This document shows positions 25,280-34,099 of a stretch of DNA of 54,849 nucleotides, one piece after another. The stretch lies in assembly GCA_016783125.1 (NCBI GenBank), contig JADHXE010000003.1, positions 1-54,849 on the forward strand, given 5' to 3'. The notes under the pieces are model-generated. The model saw only the letters and a list, made by a program, of their open reading frames with translations. It was not told the origin of the DNA and made no database searches. The position numbers and the translations under genes are program-made. Source of the DNA: Anaerolineales bacterium (lineage in GTDB: Bacteria > Chloroflexota > Anaerolineae > Anaerolineales > UBA11858). Position 1 is the first letter of the stretch. Every line of letters begins with the position of its first letter.

Positions 25280-26350
25280 TCATATCTGAACAGTTAGTAA
25301 ATCGGCTATCTGGCGATCAATCTTGCCCATGGGGTAATCGCTGAGTTCTGAGGGGCGCGCCCAATATATATCGGTGTGATCTAAAAGTTGGGGTTCTCCG
25401 GCGAGAAGCGTGGAGCGGAAAGCGTGGAGTGTGATGCGGAAATGAGTATACGCGTGTTGGAAAATTCCGAGAGGTTCTCCTACTTCGATATCAACGCCTA
25501 ACTCCTCACAGATTTCGCGCTTCAGGCAGGCTTTTAGGGTTTCGCCTGGCTCCGTTTTGCCGCCTGGAAACTCCCACATGCCTCCGAGCAAGCCGCCCTC
25601 TGGTCGTTGTGCGATGAGCACGTGTCCATTGCGGTGGATCACTGCGGCGGTAACGGTGTGGTGCGGAATACCGGCTTTCTTCTTCCGGACTGGGCGCTGC
25701 GCTTGCACCCCAAGCTGGCGGGCCTTGCAAATCTCCGACACCGGGCATAGATCACACTTTGGAGCGCGCGGCGTACATATTGTGGCACCCAATTCCATCA
25801 GGGCCTGGTTGTACTCCTCGGCTTGACCTGGCGGAAGGTGCTCGCGCGCCAGATCCCAGAGACGCCGCTCCCCTTCACTTGACCCCAGCGGTTCGCTGAC
25901 ATCAAAGAGACACGCCAGCACCCGGCGGATATTGCCATCCAGGGCAGCCTCGTTCAATCCAAAAACAATCGAAGCGATTGCAGCAGCCGTGTAAGAGCCA
26001 ATACCCGGTAAGCTTTTCAACGATTGTACATCAGCGGGGAGTTCACCATGATGTTGATCTACAACAATTTGAGCAGCCCGATGTAGATTGCGCACCCGGC
26101 TGTAGTAGCCTAACCCTTCCCAAAGGTTGAGCACATCTTGTTGTGATGCTTCTGCCAGAACTCGAATATCAGGAAAACGCTCCATCCAACGTTCAAAGTA
26201 CGGGATCACGGTTTCAACGCGGGTTTGCTGAAGCATGATCTCCGAGACCCAGATAGCATAAGGGTCAGCAAGTCCGCGCCAGGGCAGGTCACGGGCGTTC
26301 TCAGCATACCAGTTCAATAATTGCTCAATAAATGGAACCATAAATGTCAT
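25280..26350 (-). CDS. mutY: A/G-specific adenine glycosylase with NUDIX domain
   Basis: 356 residues. Catalytic Glu37 (WVSEIMLQQT) and Asp138 (LDGN), helix-hairpin-helix LPGIGSYTAAAI at 114-125, and [4Fe-4S] cysteines 192, 199, 202 and 208 (C-x6-C-x2-C-x5-C). The C-terminal ~130 residues include a full NUDIX box (G-x5-E-x7-REICEELG), which recognises 8-oxoG and may also sanitise oxidised nucleotides. It removes A opposite 8-oxoG. A perfect hairpin sits immediately upstream, belonging to the plus or previous unit. Confidence 0.95.
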   Translation of the reverse strand: MTFMVPFIEQLLNWYAENARDLPWRGLADPYAIWVSEIMLQQTRVETVIPYFERWMERFPDIRVLAEASQQDVLNLWEGLGYYSRVRNLHRAAQIVVDQHHGELPADVQSLKSLPGIGSYTAAAIASIVFGLNEAALDGNIRRVLACLFDVSEPLGSSEGERRLWDLAREHLPPGQAEEYNQALMELGATICTPRAPKCDLCPVSEICKARQLGVQAQRPVRKKKAGIPHHTVTAAVIHRNGHVLIAQRPEGGLLGGMWEFPGGKTEPGETLKACLKREICEELGVDIEVGEPLGIFQHAYTHFRITLHAFRSTLLAGEPQLLDHTDIYWARPSELSDYPMGKIDRQIADLLTVQI

Positions 26351-26355
26351 TCATA

Positions 26356-26402
26356 AAAAAATAGTATGCCAGGCGGATACACCGCCTGGCATACTATTTT
26401 TT
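26356..26402. terminator. 21-bp perfect hairpin terminator
   Basis: AAAAAATAGTATGCCAGGCGG part-arm (26356-26376) and its complement (26382-26402) around 5 nt. It lies between the unknown 100-residue gene and mutY. Confidence 0.8.
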
Positions 26403-26411
26403 CTACGCCAC

Positions 26412-26714
26412 CTACATTTGGAATCCAGGCCGCTCCGTGACAGCTTTGAATTCTAAATCTTTGACGTAATCCAGTAAACGTGATGTCAGACCATCCCACT
26501 CCTGAGAGAGGATAATCCGGCGCAACTCGTTGGGGTCTTCTGTTTTCGCCGCGGCCAGGATTTGAGGCTGGTCACCGTAAACCGTAACCCAGGCCTCGGT
26601 GGTTTCTAATCCCAGTTCTTGAATTTCTGGGATGAACTCGCGCACCACAAATTCGAAATACTCTTGTTCGCGCCCGGGCAGGATATTCCATGTCATCAAC
26701 AGCTTTACGGCCAT
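26412..26714 (-). CDS. Hypothetical protein, likely ferredoxin-like fold
   Basis: 100 residues from ATG 26714 (GGGAGAG upstream). VKLLMTWNILPGREQEYFEF resembles the opening of dimeric alpha/beta-barrel (ABM-like) proteins. It follows the MBL-fold gene by 16 nt, so the two are likely co-transcribed. Function unknown. Confidence 0.6.
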   Translation of the reverse strand: MAVKLLMTWNILPGREQEYFEFVVREFIPEIQELGLETTEAWVTVYGDQPQILAAAKTEDPNELRRIILSQEWDGLTSRLLDYVKDLEFKAVTERPGFQM

Positions 26715-26730
26715 AATCTCTCTCCCGAGG

Positions 26731-27375
26731 CTACGCCTGGTAATCCAACACCACAACTTGAGTTTCTGTGGGGACTGATGATGGTGTAACCGTTAGTTCT
26801 TCCACCGGGTTGATCGTTCCCAGGCCCATCTCTTTGAGGAATTTACTGAGCGGGTCGAGTTCGATTTTGCATTCGGGCGTACTGTAGTGCATGGGGATCA
26901 CAATTCCCGGCTCCAACAAGCTGATCACCTCGGCGGCTTTGGCGGCGTTCAGGCCTTCACCACCTCCCACGGGAACCAGGGCGACATTCACTGTGCCCAA
27001 TGCCTCAACCTGGGACTGGCTGGGAACCCGGTTCAAATTTCCAAGATGGGCAACGGCCACACCTTCATAATCAAATACATATAGTGTGTTGGGCAGTTCA
27101 CCCTTTGGACGTTTGTTGCCGCCGTTTGTGCGCACTGCTGTGATAAAGACATTGCCGATCTCATACTCGCCTGGCCCGCGCACTACACGCTGATTGGATT
27201 TCACTGCCGCCTCATTGTTATAGGCGGGCGCGTCCTGGCTGATCGAGACGATATGGCCGCGCAGGTTCAAAGGCCCGTAACCGACAACTTTTTCGTCATA
27301 GGGATCAGTGACGACTGTCGCCAGGCCACGAGCAGCGAGTCTAAAACAAGAATGTCCATGCCAAGTTATTTTCAT
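26731..27375 (-). CDS. MBL-fold hydrolase, UlaG-like
   Basis: 214 residues of the beta-lactamase superfamily group related to UlaG (MKITWHGHSCFRLAARGLATVVTDPYD; GIVIPMHYST). The usual HxHxDH site is incomplete: only the early GHS and the late MHY histidines remain, and SQDAPAYNN stands in place of the metal loop. It may be a non-classical or inactive member. The distance to the next gene suggests an operon. Confidence 0.8.
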   Translation of the reverse strand: MKITWHGHSCFRLAARGLATVVTDPYDEKVVGYGPLNLRGHIVSISQDAPAYNNEAAVKSNQRVVRGPGEYEIGNVFITAVRTNGGNKRPKGELPNTLYVFDYEGVAVAHLGNLNRVPSQSQVEALGTVNVALVPVGGGEGLNAAKAAEVISLLEPGIVIPMHYSTPECKIELDPLSKFLKEMGLGTINPVEELTVTPSSVPTETQVVVLDYQA

Positions 27376-27403
27376 TACTTATCTGCGTCCTTATGTTTTC
27401 TCT

Positions 27404-27474
27404 GGTTCGTAGTCAGGCACGAGAGTGCCGTTGTGGATGTGGCAAAACGGCACTCTCGTGCCTGACTACGAACC
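27404..27474. repeat. 29-bp perfect palindrome with GGTTCGTAGT ends
   Basis: Arms 27404-27432 and 27446-27474 pair completely around 13 nt. The outer GTTCGTAGT / ACTACGAAC is shared with the element inside the GT39 gene at 33073-33138. It lies between the divergent MBL and M1 peptidase genes. Confidence 0.85.
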
Positions 27475-27501
27475 CAATTTGTTCTGCCCGATTATACTGT
27501 A

Positions 27502-27530
27502 TTGGTAAAAAAACCGCCAAAATTTATGAT
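27502..27530 (+). promoter_or_regulatory. Promoter of the M1 peptidase gene
   Basis: TTGGTA (27502-27507), 17 bp, TATGAT (27525-27530), 12 nt before the ATG. A second -10 choice, TATTAT (27530-27535), is 7 nt away. Either gives little or no leader, and no Shine-Dalgarno site is seen. Confidence 0.55.
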
Positions 27531-27542
27531 ATTATCTCGCCC

Positions 27543-29066
27543 ATGAAAAATCTACACTTCACCATCGTACTTATCATCATTCTATCTGCGTTGACAGCTT
27601 GTAGTTCACCGCAAGTAGAACCATCCCACACGCCTGCGATCCCGACACAAATGCCGGTTCCCAGCGCCACGCCCGAGGCCGAGGTCGAGGCTTCAGCCTC
27701 GATCACACCCACGGCAACGGCAACTGAAACCCCAACGGTTAGCCCCACCCCAACCACGTCTCCCACCCCAGAAATCCAGTATATGATCTCCGCAGAGTTA
27801 GATTATGTCAATCTATTGCTCTCAGTAAGGCAATTTATCAGTATCCCAAACAATTCCTCGACACCTCTCAACGAGATCATGCTTGTAGTCCCCACGAATT
27901 TATACCAGGGTGTATTCAATTTGACCTACATCGCCTGGGATGATGGGCAAGAGATTGCAGATCACAACCTGAGAGGCTCTCAACTATATATCCCAATGCA
28001 AGAGCCGCTCAACCCCGGAATGACAAAAAATATCATCCTGTATTATGAGCTTAGGCTGCCTCCCAATAACTCTTCAGCCGAGGCTGGACCAACCCCCTTT
28101 GGATATACCACCCGTCAAATTAACTTAGTAGATTGGTATCCCTTCGTGCCGCCTTATCGTAAGGATCAGGGTTGGATGATGCGGGATCCGTGGGCGTATG
28201 GTGAATTTCTAGTTTATCCCGTTGCTAACTTCGATGTCACCATTACGCTCAAGAATCTACCCCAAGCAGTGACCATCGCTGCCAGCGCCCCCGATACTGG
28301 AGATGGGGAAACTCATAAATACTACCTGAAACAGGGACGTAATTTTGTCTGGTCGGTTAGCCCATCCTATACGGTATTCGAAGAACAGTTAAATGGTACG
28401 ACGATTATGGGATATGTATTCTTGCCAGATGCCGTTGCTGGAGAACAGGCATTTTACGCCACCGTGAATGCTTTCCAGCTCTATTCAGAACTTTACGGCC
28501 CTTACCCGCATCCCATGCTGACCATGGTAGAAGCCGATTTTGACCACGGCATGGAGTACCAAGGATTGTATTTTCTCAATCGTGGATTCTTCGCATCTTA
28601 TGATGGCACCGCCGGGAGTTTCCTGATTGCCATTGCTGCCCATGAAACCTCCCATCAATGGTGGTATGGATTGGTCGCTAACGATCAGGCCCTGGAACCC
28701 TGGCTGGATGAAGCCCTGGCCACATACAGCGAGTACTTGTTTTACGAATACTATTACCCTAAGAGATTAGACGATTTTTGGTGGGATCGTCGTGTGAATC
28801 CATACCATCCTGCCGGGTGGGTGAACAGCACCATTTACAATGCCTCAGGATACCGTGAGTACAGAGACGCGGTCTATCTGCAAGGCGCTATATTCATAAA
28901 CGATCTTCGGAATCTGATTGGTGATGAAGCCTTCTTCGCCTTCTTGAAGGATTATGCTTCCACCTACGCTAACCAAATAGCAACAGGAAATGATTTCTTC
29001 AGGATATTGGCCGGGCACACGGACGCGGATTTTACCCCCTTACTAACTACCTATTTCCAGAGGTAA
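27543..29066 (+). CDS. M1 family metallopeptidase lipoprotein
   Basis: 507 residues. A lipoprotein signal with lipobox LTAC at ~20, a Thr/Pro/Ser-rich linker (~25-80), an N-terminal beta domain, and a gluzincin active site HETSH at about 367-371 with the downstream Glu in LDEALATYSEY. The short C-terminus lacks the ARM-like domain of large M1 aminopeptidases. It should sit outside the membrane and clip peptides or proteins there. Confidence 0.88.
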   Translation: MKNLHFTIVLIIILSALTACSSPQVEPSHTPAIPTQMPVPSATPEAEVEASASITPTATATETPTVSPTPTTSPTPEIQYMISAELDYVNLLLSVRQFISIPNNSSTPLNEIMLVVPTNLYQGVFNLTYIAWDDGQEIADHNLRGSQLYIPMQEPLNPGMTKNIILYYELRLPPNNSSAEAGPTPFGYTTRQINLVDWYPFVPPYRKDQGWMMRDPWAYGEFLVYPVANFDVTITLKNLPQAVTIAASAPDTGDGETHKYYLKQGRNFVWSVSPSYTVFEEQLNGTTIMGYVFLPDAVAGEQAFYATVNAFQLYSELYGPYPHPMLTMVEADFDHGMEYQGLYFLNRGFFASYDGTAGSFLIAIAAHETSHQWWYGLVANDQALEPWLDEALATYSEYLFYEYYYPKRLDDFWWDRRVNPYHPAGWVNSTIYNASGYREYRDAVYLQGAIFINDLRNLIGDEAFFAFLKDYASTYANQIATGNDFFRILAGHTDADFTPLLTTYFQR

Positions 29067-29077
29067 AAGGTAATGAT

Positions 29078-29465
29078 AAGGAAACCAGGAACACAGGAAA
29101 CTATTGTATTCGTCAAGAATACCTTGAACAGATGTCATTGCGAATGGAGCCTGCGGAATGAAGCAATCTCCCCGCCGAATTGGGGATTGCTTCGTCGCAG
29201 AAAGCGCTCCTGCTTAGAAACAAAATGCCCTGTCATTGCGAGAGTTGCTCCACCGCCCGAAGCAATCTCCTGTTCAAAGGGGGAGACTGCTTCGTAATGC
29301 CAACGGCACGCAAAGCGAACGCTCGCAGTGACACAGAATTCGAGTTTCTTTCTGTTTGAGCAGCGCCGATAGCGCTGTGGATTTACTCGCAATGACAGTA
29401 TTGTTCAGGCTTCTGTTGATGAACATAAACACAGAAAAATATTCATGGATTCCTGGTTTCCTCAT
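29078..29465. repeat. Composite repeat cluster bounded by AAGGAAACCAGGAA
   Basis: Ends are inverted (AAGGAAACCAGGAA at 29078; TTCCTGGTTTCCTCAT to 29465). Inside are GTCATTGCGA (29134, 29232) with GAAGCAATCTCC, and inverted TCGCAGTGAC and TCGCAATGAC. This is the palindromic repeat type well known in Chloroflexota and other genomes. The short frames in it are not genes. Confidence 0.8.
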
Positions 29466-29506
29466 CGTAATTTCACTATCCAGTGTCCTGCTGGCAATCA
29501 CAGTAA

Positions 29507-30412
29507 ATGGAGAATAGATTTCTAAAAACCTGGGTAGAAGGCTGCGCCCGCAACCTTGCCTTTCAGATTATTGTTATGGGCGCTGCTTTTGGACTCTTCC
29601 TGATCCCGGCGCTGATTGCGGCGCTGTGGGGCGGCGACCGGGATACCAATTTCGCCATTTTCATGGGCATCCTGATCTTCATAATCGTGGCCGGAGTTGT
29701 TGGGATAGTCACCTTGGGGGTCAGCAGCATCCGCAAGCGAGCGGCGCAGCTTGATGCCGTCTTTGAACCCTGGAGATTAACGGGGGACCCCTACCTGCAA
29801 AACGGACGCCAGTATCACGGCGATATCAACGGGCGGCAGGTGGATATTTATTTTCACCGCGGGCCGACGCTAGAAATCCATATCGCTGCGCCGCTGCACA
29901 CGCGCGCTGCGGTCGTATTCAAGAGTGAAATTGGCCGCATCTCGGCCAGCCTGGGAGATTACGAAACCGTAGCGCTCAATGATCCAGTATTCCACAACCT
30001 GAGCATCTACGCGTTGGATGCCAACTGGATGAACAAAATCCTGGCAGACGGCCCGGCGCGGGTGGCCATCCGTCAGTTGATGCGCGTCACAGGGGCTTAT
30101 GAACTGCGCCAGATACTGATCCAGCCCGATGCGCTGAAGTTGACCATCCGCCGCGTGGGCATGGAGCAGATCAACCGACAAAATGTGGGAACCTGGCTCG
30201 ATGATCTGTTCACCCTGCTCATGGCGATTGTGGAAGCGCCAGACCCACAAGCAATCACCGTCGCTATGCCGATAGAACGCGCTGTACAAAGCGACCGCGG
30301 ATCGCTGGCGATTCTGGTCGCCGCGGCGGGGTGCAGCATCATCGCCACATTGTCTTTTTATATTCTCGTCATCACGGCCGTGATACGACTCTTTTCCAGC
30401 CTGCTGAACTGA
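29507..30412 (+). CDS. Hypothetical membrane protein
   Basis: 301 residues. Two N-terminal helices (~18-40 and ~48-72), a soluble middle of ~180 residues (GRQYHGDINGRQVDIYFHRG) and one C-terminal helix (~268-295). No family is recognised. AATGGAGAATAG lies at the start; the ribosome site is weak. A long perfect terminator follows. Confidence 0.7.
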   Translation: MENRFLKTWVEGCARNLAFQIIVMGAAFGLFLIPALIAALWGGDRDTNFAIFMGILIFIIVAGVVGIVTLGVSSIRKRAAQLDAVFEPWRLTGDPYLQNGRQYHGDINGRQVDIYFHRGPTLEIHIAAPLHTRAAVVFKSEIGRISASLGDYETVALNDPVFHNLSIYALDANWMNKILADGPARVAIRQLMRVTGAYELRQILIQPDALKLTIRRVGMEQINRQNVGTWLDDLFTLLMAIVEAPDPQAITVAMPIERAVQSDRGSLAILVAAAGCSIIATLSFYILVITAVIRLFSSLLN

Positions 30413-30440
30413 TCCGCAGTGGTCAGTAAACAGAAAAACT

Positions 30441-30494
30441 CCGAAATTAGGGGAACGGGCGGGGCATTCGCCCCGCCCGTTCCCCTAATTTCGG
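30441..30494. terminator. 25-bp perfect hairpin
   Basis: CCGAAATTAGGGGAACGGGC... (30441-30465) pairs fully with 30470-30494 around ATTC. It has no long T-run, but its form is that of the other terminators here. Confidence 0.75.
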
Positions 30495-30548
30495 AAAATC
30501 TCTTCCAAGTTGAGATTGTAAAAGTAATCAGTCATCAGTGCGGCGTGC

Positions 30549-30554
30549 TATAAT
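30549..30554 (+). promoter_or_regulatory. -10 box giving a leaderless start
   Basis: TATAAT with 6 nt to the ATG at 30561. No Shine-Dalgarno site. Confidence 0.55.
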
Positions 30555-30560
30555 TTGGGT

Positions 30561-30791
30561 ATGGACGCATCAGATGCCAGGGCTTATATCGAGCGGTGGC
30601 GTGAAGTTGAACTGATTGAACGAATGGAAGCGCAGGCTGCCAGTTTCCAAGATCGTTGGCGGCAGTTGAATGCAATCTTTGGGTTGGCGCACGCGCTGGG
30701 GCTATTCTTAAAGCCGGTAGCCAACCAGGAAGAAGTCGTGTGGCAGCGCTGGGCAAGTTTGAGCCAGATTGAGCGTGATGACCAAGGATAA
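30561..30791 (+). CDS. Small helical partner of the nucleotidyltransferase
   Basis: 76 residues, helical, with many Arg, Glu and Gln (AYIERWREVELIERMEAQAA; QLNAIFGLAHALGLFL). It overlaps the nucleotidyltransferase start by 14 nt, so the pair is coupled. No family is recognised; it lacks the Rx4-6H motif of HEPN toxins. Confidence 0.6.
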   Translation: MDASDARAYIERWREVELIERMEAQAASFQDRWRQLNAIFGLAHALGLFLKPVANQEEVVWQRWASLSQIERDDQG

Positions 30792-31350
30792 TCCGTCTCT
30801 AAAGCCGTTGTTGGCTCCGCTGGCGGCTCTTCAGCGTCTGCTGAATCGCTATGAGGGTAAGGGGATCATCATTGGAGGAATTGCCGCGAGTCTGCTTGGA
30901 ACACCCCGCCTCACCGCTGATGTAGATGCCCTGGTTCTCCTATCTATTGAGGAACTTCCTGAGTTATTGGATGCAGCGAGGGCAGAAGGGCTAATTGAGC
31001 GGATATCAGACCCACAAACATTTGCCCGCCAACGCCGGGTTGTTCTGCTGCGTCATGATGAAAGCGGCATCGGCATTGACATCTCTTTAGGCACGCTGCC
31101 ATTCGAACAAGAAATGATCGCCCGTAGCATTGTGGTTCAACTCGAAGGCCTGAAAATCCGCCTGCCAACCCCCGAAGATTTGATCATCTTGAAAGCCGTC
31201 GCTCACCGCCCCAAGGATTTACTGGATATTCAGGGGGTTATCCAAAGCCACCCCGACCTCAACCGGGAACGCATACAGGATTGGGTCACCCAATTTGCGC
31301 AGCTTTTGGAGATGCCCGAACTGTGGGAAGATATTGCCGGCTGGCTGTAA
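30778..31350 (+). CDS. Nucleotidyltransferase-fold protein (DUF6036/AbiEii-like)
   Basis: 190 residues. The nucleotidyltransferase signature is GG (33-34) with LTADVD holding Asp48 and Asp50, then IGIDIS with a third acidic residue, and a C-terminal PEDLIILKAVAHRPKDLLDI segment typical of the AbiEii/DUF6036 group. Many relatives are parts of toxin-antitoxin or abortive-infection pairs. Together with the overlapping small gene it forms a two-gene module with its own promoter and terminator. Confidence 0.75.
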   Translation: MTKDNPSLKPLLAPLAALQRLLNRYEGKGIIIGGIAASLLGTPRLTADVDALVLLSIEELPELLDAARAEGLIERISDPQTFARQRRVVLLRHDESGIGIDISLGTLPFEQEMIARSIVVQLEGLKIRLPTPEDLIILKAVAHRPKDLLDIQGVIQSHPDLNRERIQDWVTQFAQLLEMPELWEDIAGWL

Positions 31351-31375
31351 GACGGGGGGACAAATCACTAAAAGT

Positions 31376-31420
31376 AAAAAAAGAGTGTGGCAGCAAAAAA
31401 GCTGCCACACTCTTTTTTTT
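31376..31420. terminator. 19-bp perfect hairpin terminator with T-run
   Basis: AAAAAAAGAGTGTGGCAGC pairs with its complement at 31401-31419 around AAAAAA. It ends the nucleotidyltransferase unit. Confidence 0.88.
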
Positions 31421-31564
31421 ACTAACTCACCTTACGCAGAACGTCCCGCAGGTTGCCGTGATTACAGCCTGGTTTTAGAAAAAATCTGCGGGACGGTGCG
31501 TAACATCAGTGCTCCAATTCAGAAACGCATCGCTTTCTTAGGCCCTATTTCCATTCCTTACAAC

Positions 31565-31610
31565 ATCGAAACAGTTTCTAAACAACTTCTGAACAACTCT
31601 TCGGTAAACT
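31565..31610 (+). promoter_or_regulatory. Activator-type promoter of GT39: tandem 11-bp boxes plus -10
   Basis: Three head-to-tail 11-mers: ATCGAAACAGT, TTCTAAACAAC, TTCTGAACAAC (31565-31597). Then 7 nt and TAAACT (31605-31610) as -10. There is no -35. The same layout stands at 34808 and 36309. Confidence 0.7.
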
Positions 31611-31698
31611 GGTAACTAGGTATCAGGTAATTAGGTGATTAGGTATTCGGAAATTTGGATAGCCCCATAACCTAATTACCTGATACCCAATACCTAGC
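31611..31698. repeat. Heptamer palindrome in the GT39 leader
   Basis: GGTAACTAGGTATCAGGTAA... is answered by CCTAATTACCTGATACC and CAATACCTAG. It starts directly after the -10 box, so the mRNA would begin with a long hairpin before AAGGAG and the ATG. Confidence 0.7.
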
Positions 31699-31713
31699 CA
31701 CAAGGAGCACACC

Positions 31714-34011
31714 ATGACCACAGGAACTCAAACCATACCCACGAACCCACCCCGAACGCAAACGCTCAACATCAGCCGAGAAAAAATCATCGGTATGGTT
31801 GGCCTACTCGCTATCATCGCGTTAGGCGCTTTTTTGCGTTTCTATCAACTGGGCACATACACCATTGGCAACACCTACTACGCCGCCACGGTCAAATCGA
31901 TGCTGACATCGTGGCATAATTTCTTCTACGCTTCCTTTGAGCCGGGCGGCTCGGTGACCGTGGATAAACCCCCACTGGGCTTCTGGGTACAGACGATTTC
32001 GGCCTATATTTTTGGAGTTAACGGCTTCGCATTAGCCCTGCCGCAAGCCCTGGCCGGGACGCTCTCCATCCCCGTGCTCTATCATTTAGTGCGCAAATAC
32101 TTCGGCATCTGGGCCGGGTTGACCGCCGCATTGGTCTTGGCCCTGATGCCCGTGACCATCGCTACCGAGCGCAACAACACCATCGACGGCCTGCTGGTCT
32201 TTGTACTGCTGCTGGCGGCCTGGGCATTCATCAAAGCCACCGAGACGGGCAAAACCCGCCACCTGCTGATGGGCGTCATCCTGGTCGGGCTGGGCTTCAA
32301 TATCAAAATGCTGCAAGCCTTCATGCCCCTGCCGGCTTTCTACGCCATCTACTTCTTCGGCGCCCGCACCCCCTGGTGGAAGCGCATCCTGCAACTTGGG
32401 GCAGCGACCATTGTTTTGCTGGTGGTCTCTTTCGCCTGGGTCGTGGCCGTCGATCTGACCGCCGCCGACCAGCGCCCCTACATTGGCAGCAGTGATAACA
32501 ATACCGTGATGGAGTTGATCATCGGTCACAATGGGCTGAGTCGTTTGGGACTCGCCGGAGGCGGGCGCGGTCCTGGGGGGAATGATGGTCCCCAGGCTGG
32601 AGCCGACGGCCCTTCGATCTCCCCTTCGGGGACAGGACAGGCAAACCAATCTCCGGGTGGGTTCGTGCCCCCTGGGCAAAATCCTGCTCCCGGAGCGAAT
32701 CCAGCCAACGACCGCCAGCCGCCCCAAGAAGCTATCGAAGCCTGCAGCAGTCTGACTGAAAGCGAGGCTTGCACTGTCAACCTGCCCAACCGAGATATCG
32801 CAGGAACTTGTCTCACCTTCTCGCAAGGGGAACTTGTCTGCGTGCCGGAAGACAGGGTGCCGCCAGCCAATGCAGCTACGCCTGGACAAACTCCCAATGG
32901 CCCTGACGGTCAAGTACCCGATGGCGGTCCAGGCGGCCCTGGAGGCGGTGGCCCCTCTGGCGAGACGGGTACCGCTGGCGTGCTGCGCCTGTTCGAAGAG
33001 CCGCTGGTCACTGAGGCCAGCTGGCTGCTGCCGCTGGTTTTGCTGGGCTTCCCGGTGACGCTGGTTGCAGCTGTTCGTAGTGACGTTCGTAGTGACGGCT
33101 TCAGCCGTCCGAGTGCGACTAAAGTCGCTACTACGAACCAAATTTGGAAAGATAATAAAATCCGAAGTCTGCTGCTGTGGGCGGGTTGGCTGCTGCCTTC
33201 CATTGCGTATTTCAGCTTCACTACCGGCCTGTTCCATCGCTACTACCTGATCATGATAGGGCCCCCACTGGCGGCCCTAGTTGGCATCACACTCTGGGCG
33301 ATAGCCAAACACTGGAAACAGAACCACTGGGTCGGTTGGACAGTAGCAGCCTTCATCAGCGGGTTGACGATTATCTTCGAGATTTACATCTTCCGCAATT
33401 ACCCCAATTATGCTGGCTGGGTAACGGTGATCTCCCTGCTGCTCTGGTTGGCCGGAATTGGCATCCTGGCCCTGAGCAAACTGCTGCCTGTTCACAGAGT
33501 AGGCCTAGCCCTGGTGCTGACCGCCATGCTGGTGGCCCCCTTCACCTGGTCGGCTTTGACCACCCTCAACACCAACCCCAACGTGGCTTTGCCAACCGCG
33601 GGCATCGAGGCCTCCGATCAAACCCGGGCTACCTTCATGACCCCCAACCAGACCACGCTCAGCACCAACGGACAGGTCATCCTGGATTACCTGCTGGTCA
33701 ACACCGACCCTGACGATTATTTACTGGCCACGCTCAACGCCCGCGGCGCGGCTCCTTACATCCTTGAAACCGGGCGCAAAGTATTGACCTTCGGCGGCTT
33801 CGGTGGCAGAGATGATGTGGTGGGCCTGGACGACCTGACTGAAATGATCGAGAACGGCGAATTGCGTTACATCCTTGGCATCCCGCAGGGTAAGCAAGAG
33901 ATCGCCCAATGGGTGGTGAGTAGCTGCACTGTTGTAGACATCCAGACTTCCGAAGTCTCCAGTCCGCGCGGCGGCCAAAACGAAGAGGTGCTCTATGACT
34001 GCGGAGCCTAA
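31714..34011 (+). CDS. GT39/PMT-like membrane glycosyltransferase (YkcB-like) with Cys4 motif
   Basis: 765 residues with about ten membrane helices. An ArnT/PMT-type N-terminus (GAFLRFYQLGTYTIGN; GGSVTVDKPPLGFW, with the acidic Asp of the first outer loop) should transfer sugar from a polyprenyl-phosphate donor. A large outer loop (~275-430) is Gly/Pro/Asn-rich and holds Cys344, 353, 366 and 376, a motif also found in the DUF1566 and arylsulfotransferase-like proteins nearby. Residues ~453-475 come from an in-frame palindromic repeat. AAGGAG precedes the ATG. GtrA and GT2 genes nearby probably provide the lipid-linked sugar. Confidence 0.85.
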   Translation: MTTGTQTIPTNPPRTQTLNISREKIIGMVGLLAIIALGAFLRFYQLGTYTIGNTYYAATVKSMLTSWHNFFYASFEPGGSVTVDKPPLGFWVQTISAYIFGVNGFALALPQALAGTLSIPVLYHLVRKYFGIWAGLTAALVLALMPVTIATERNNTIDGLLVFVLLLAAWAFIKATETGKTRHLLMGVILVGLGFNIKMLQAFMPLPAFYAIYFFGARTPWWKRILQLGAATIVLLVVSFAWVVAVDLTAADQRPYIGSSDNNTVMELIIGHNGLSRLGLAGGGRGPGGNDGPQAGADGPSISPSGTGQANQSPGGFVPPGQNPAPGANPANDRQPPQEAIEACSSLTESEACTVNLPNRDIAGTCLTFSQGELVCVPEDRVPPANAATPGQTPNGPDGQVPDGGPGGPGGGGPSGETGTAGVLRLFEEPLVTEASWLLPLVLLGFPVTLVAAVRSDVRSDGFSRPSATKVATTNQIWKDNKIRSLLLWAGWLLPSIAYFSFTTGLFHRYYLIMIGPPLAALVGITLWAIAKHWKQNHWVGWTVAAFISGLTIIFEIYIFRNYPNYAGWVTVISLLLWLAGIGILALSKLLPVHRVGLALVLTAMLVAPFTWSALTTLNTNPNVALPTAGIEASDQTRATFMTPNQTTLSTNGQVILDYLLVNTDPDDYLLATLNARGAAPYILETGRKVLTFGGFGGRDDVVGLDDLTEMIENGELRYILGIPQGKQEIAQWVVSSCTVVDIQTSEVSSPRGGQNEEVLYDCGA
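33073..33138. repeat. GTTCGTAGT palindromic element inside GT39
   Basis: GTTCGTAGT (33073 and again 33085), hairpin ACGGCTTCAGCCGT, hairpin GCGACTAAAGTCGC, and ACTACGAAC (33130-33138). Length and frame keep the gene open (VRSDVRSDGFSRPSATKVAT). Confidence 0.75.
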
Positions 34012-34086
34012 TCCTGAAGATTGATGATTGGGGTCAAAGCACATTTGATGCAGACAAGAATGCCATGCTGAATATTCCAAGCATGA

Positions 34087-34092
34087 TATACT
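34087..34092 (+). promoter_or_regulatory. -10 box for the BrnT-like gene
   Basis: TATACT with 7 nt to the GTG start at 34100. Leaderless by position. Confidence 0.45.
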
Positions 34093-34099
34093 TTTAGTT

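Noticed and set aside
29073..29501. Several 74-85 codon frames
   Set aside because: All lie inside the GTCATTGCGA repeat cluster and are chance frames in palindromic DNA.
32086..33237. 383-codon minus-strand frame opposite GT39
   Set aside because: The plus strand has clear GT39 motifs and membrane helices. The antisense frame is long only because of GC-rich codon bias.
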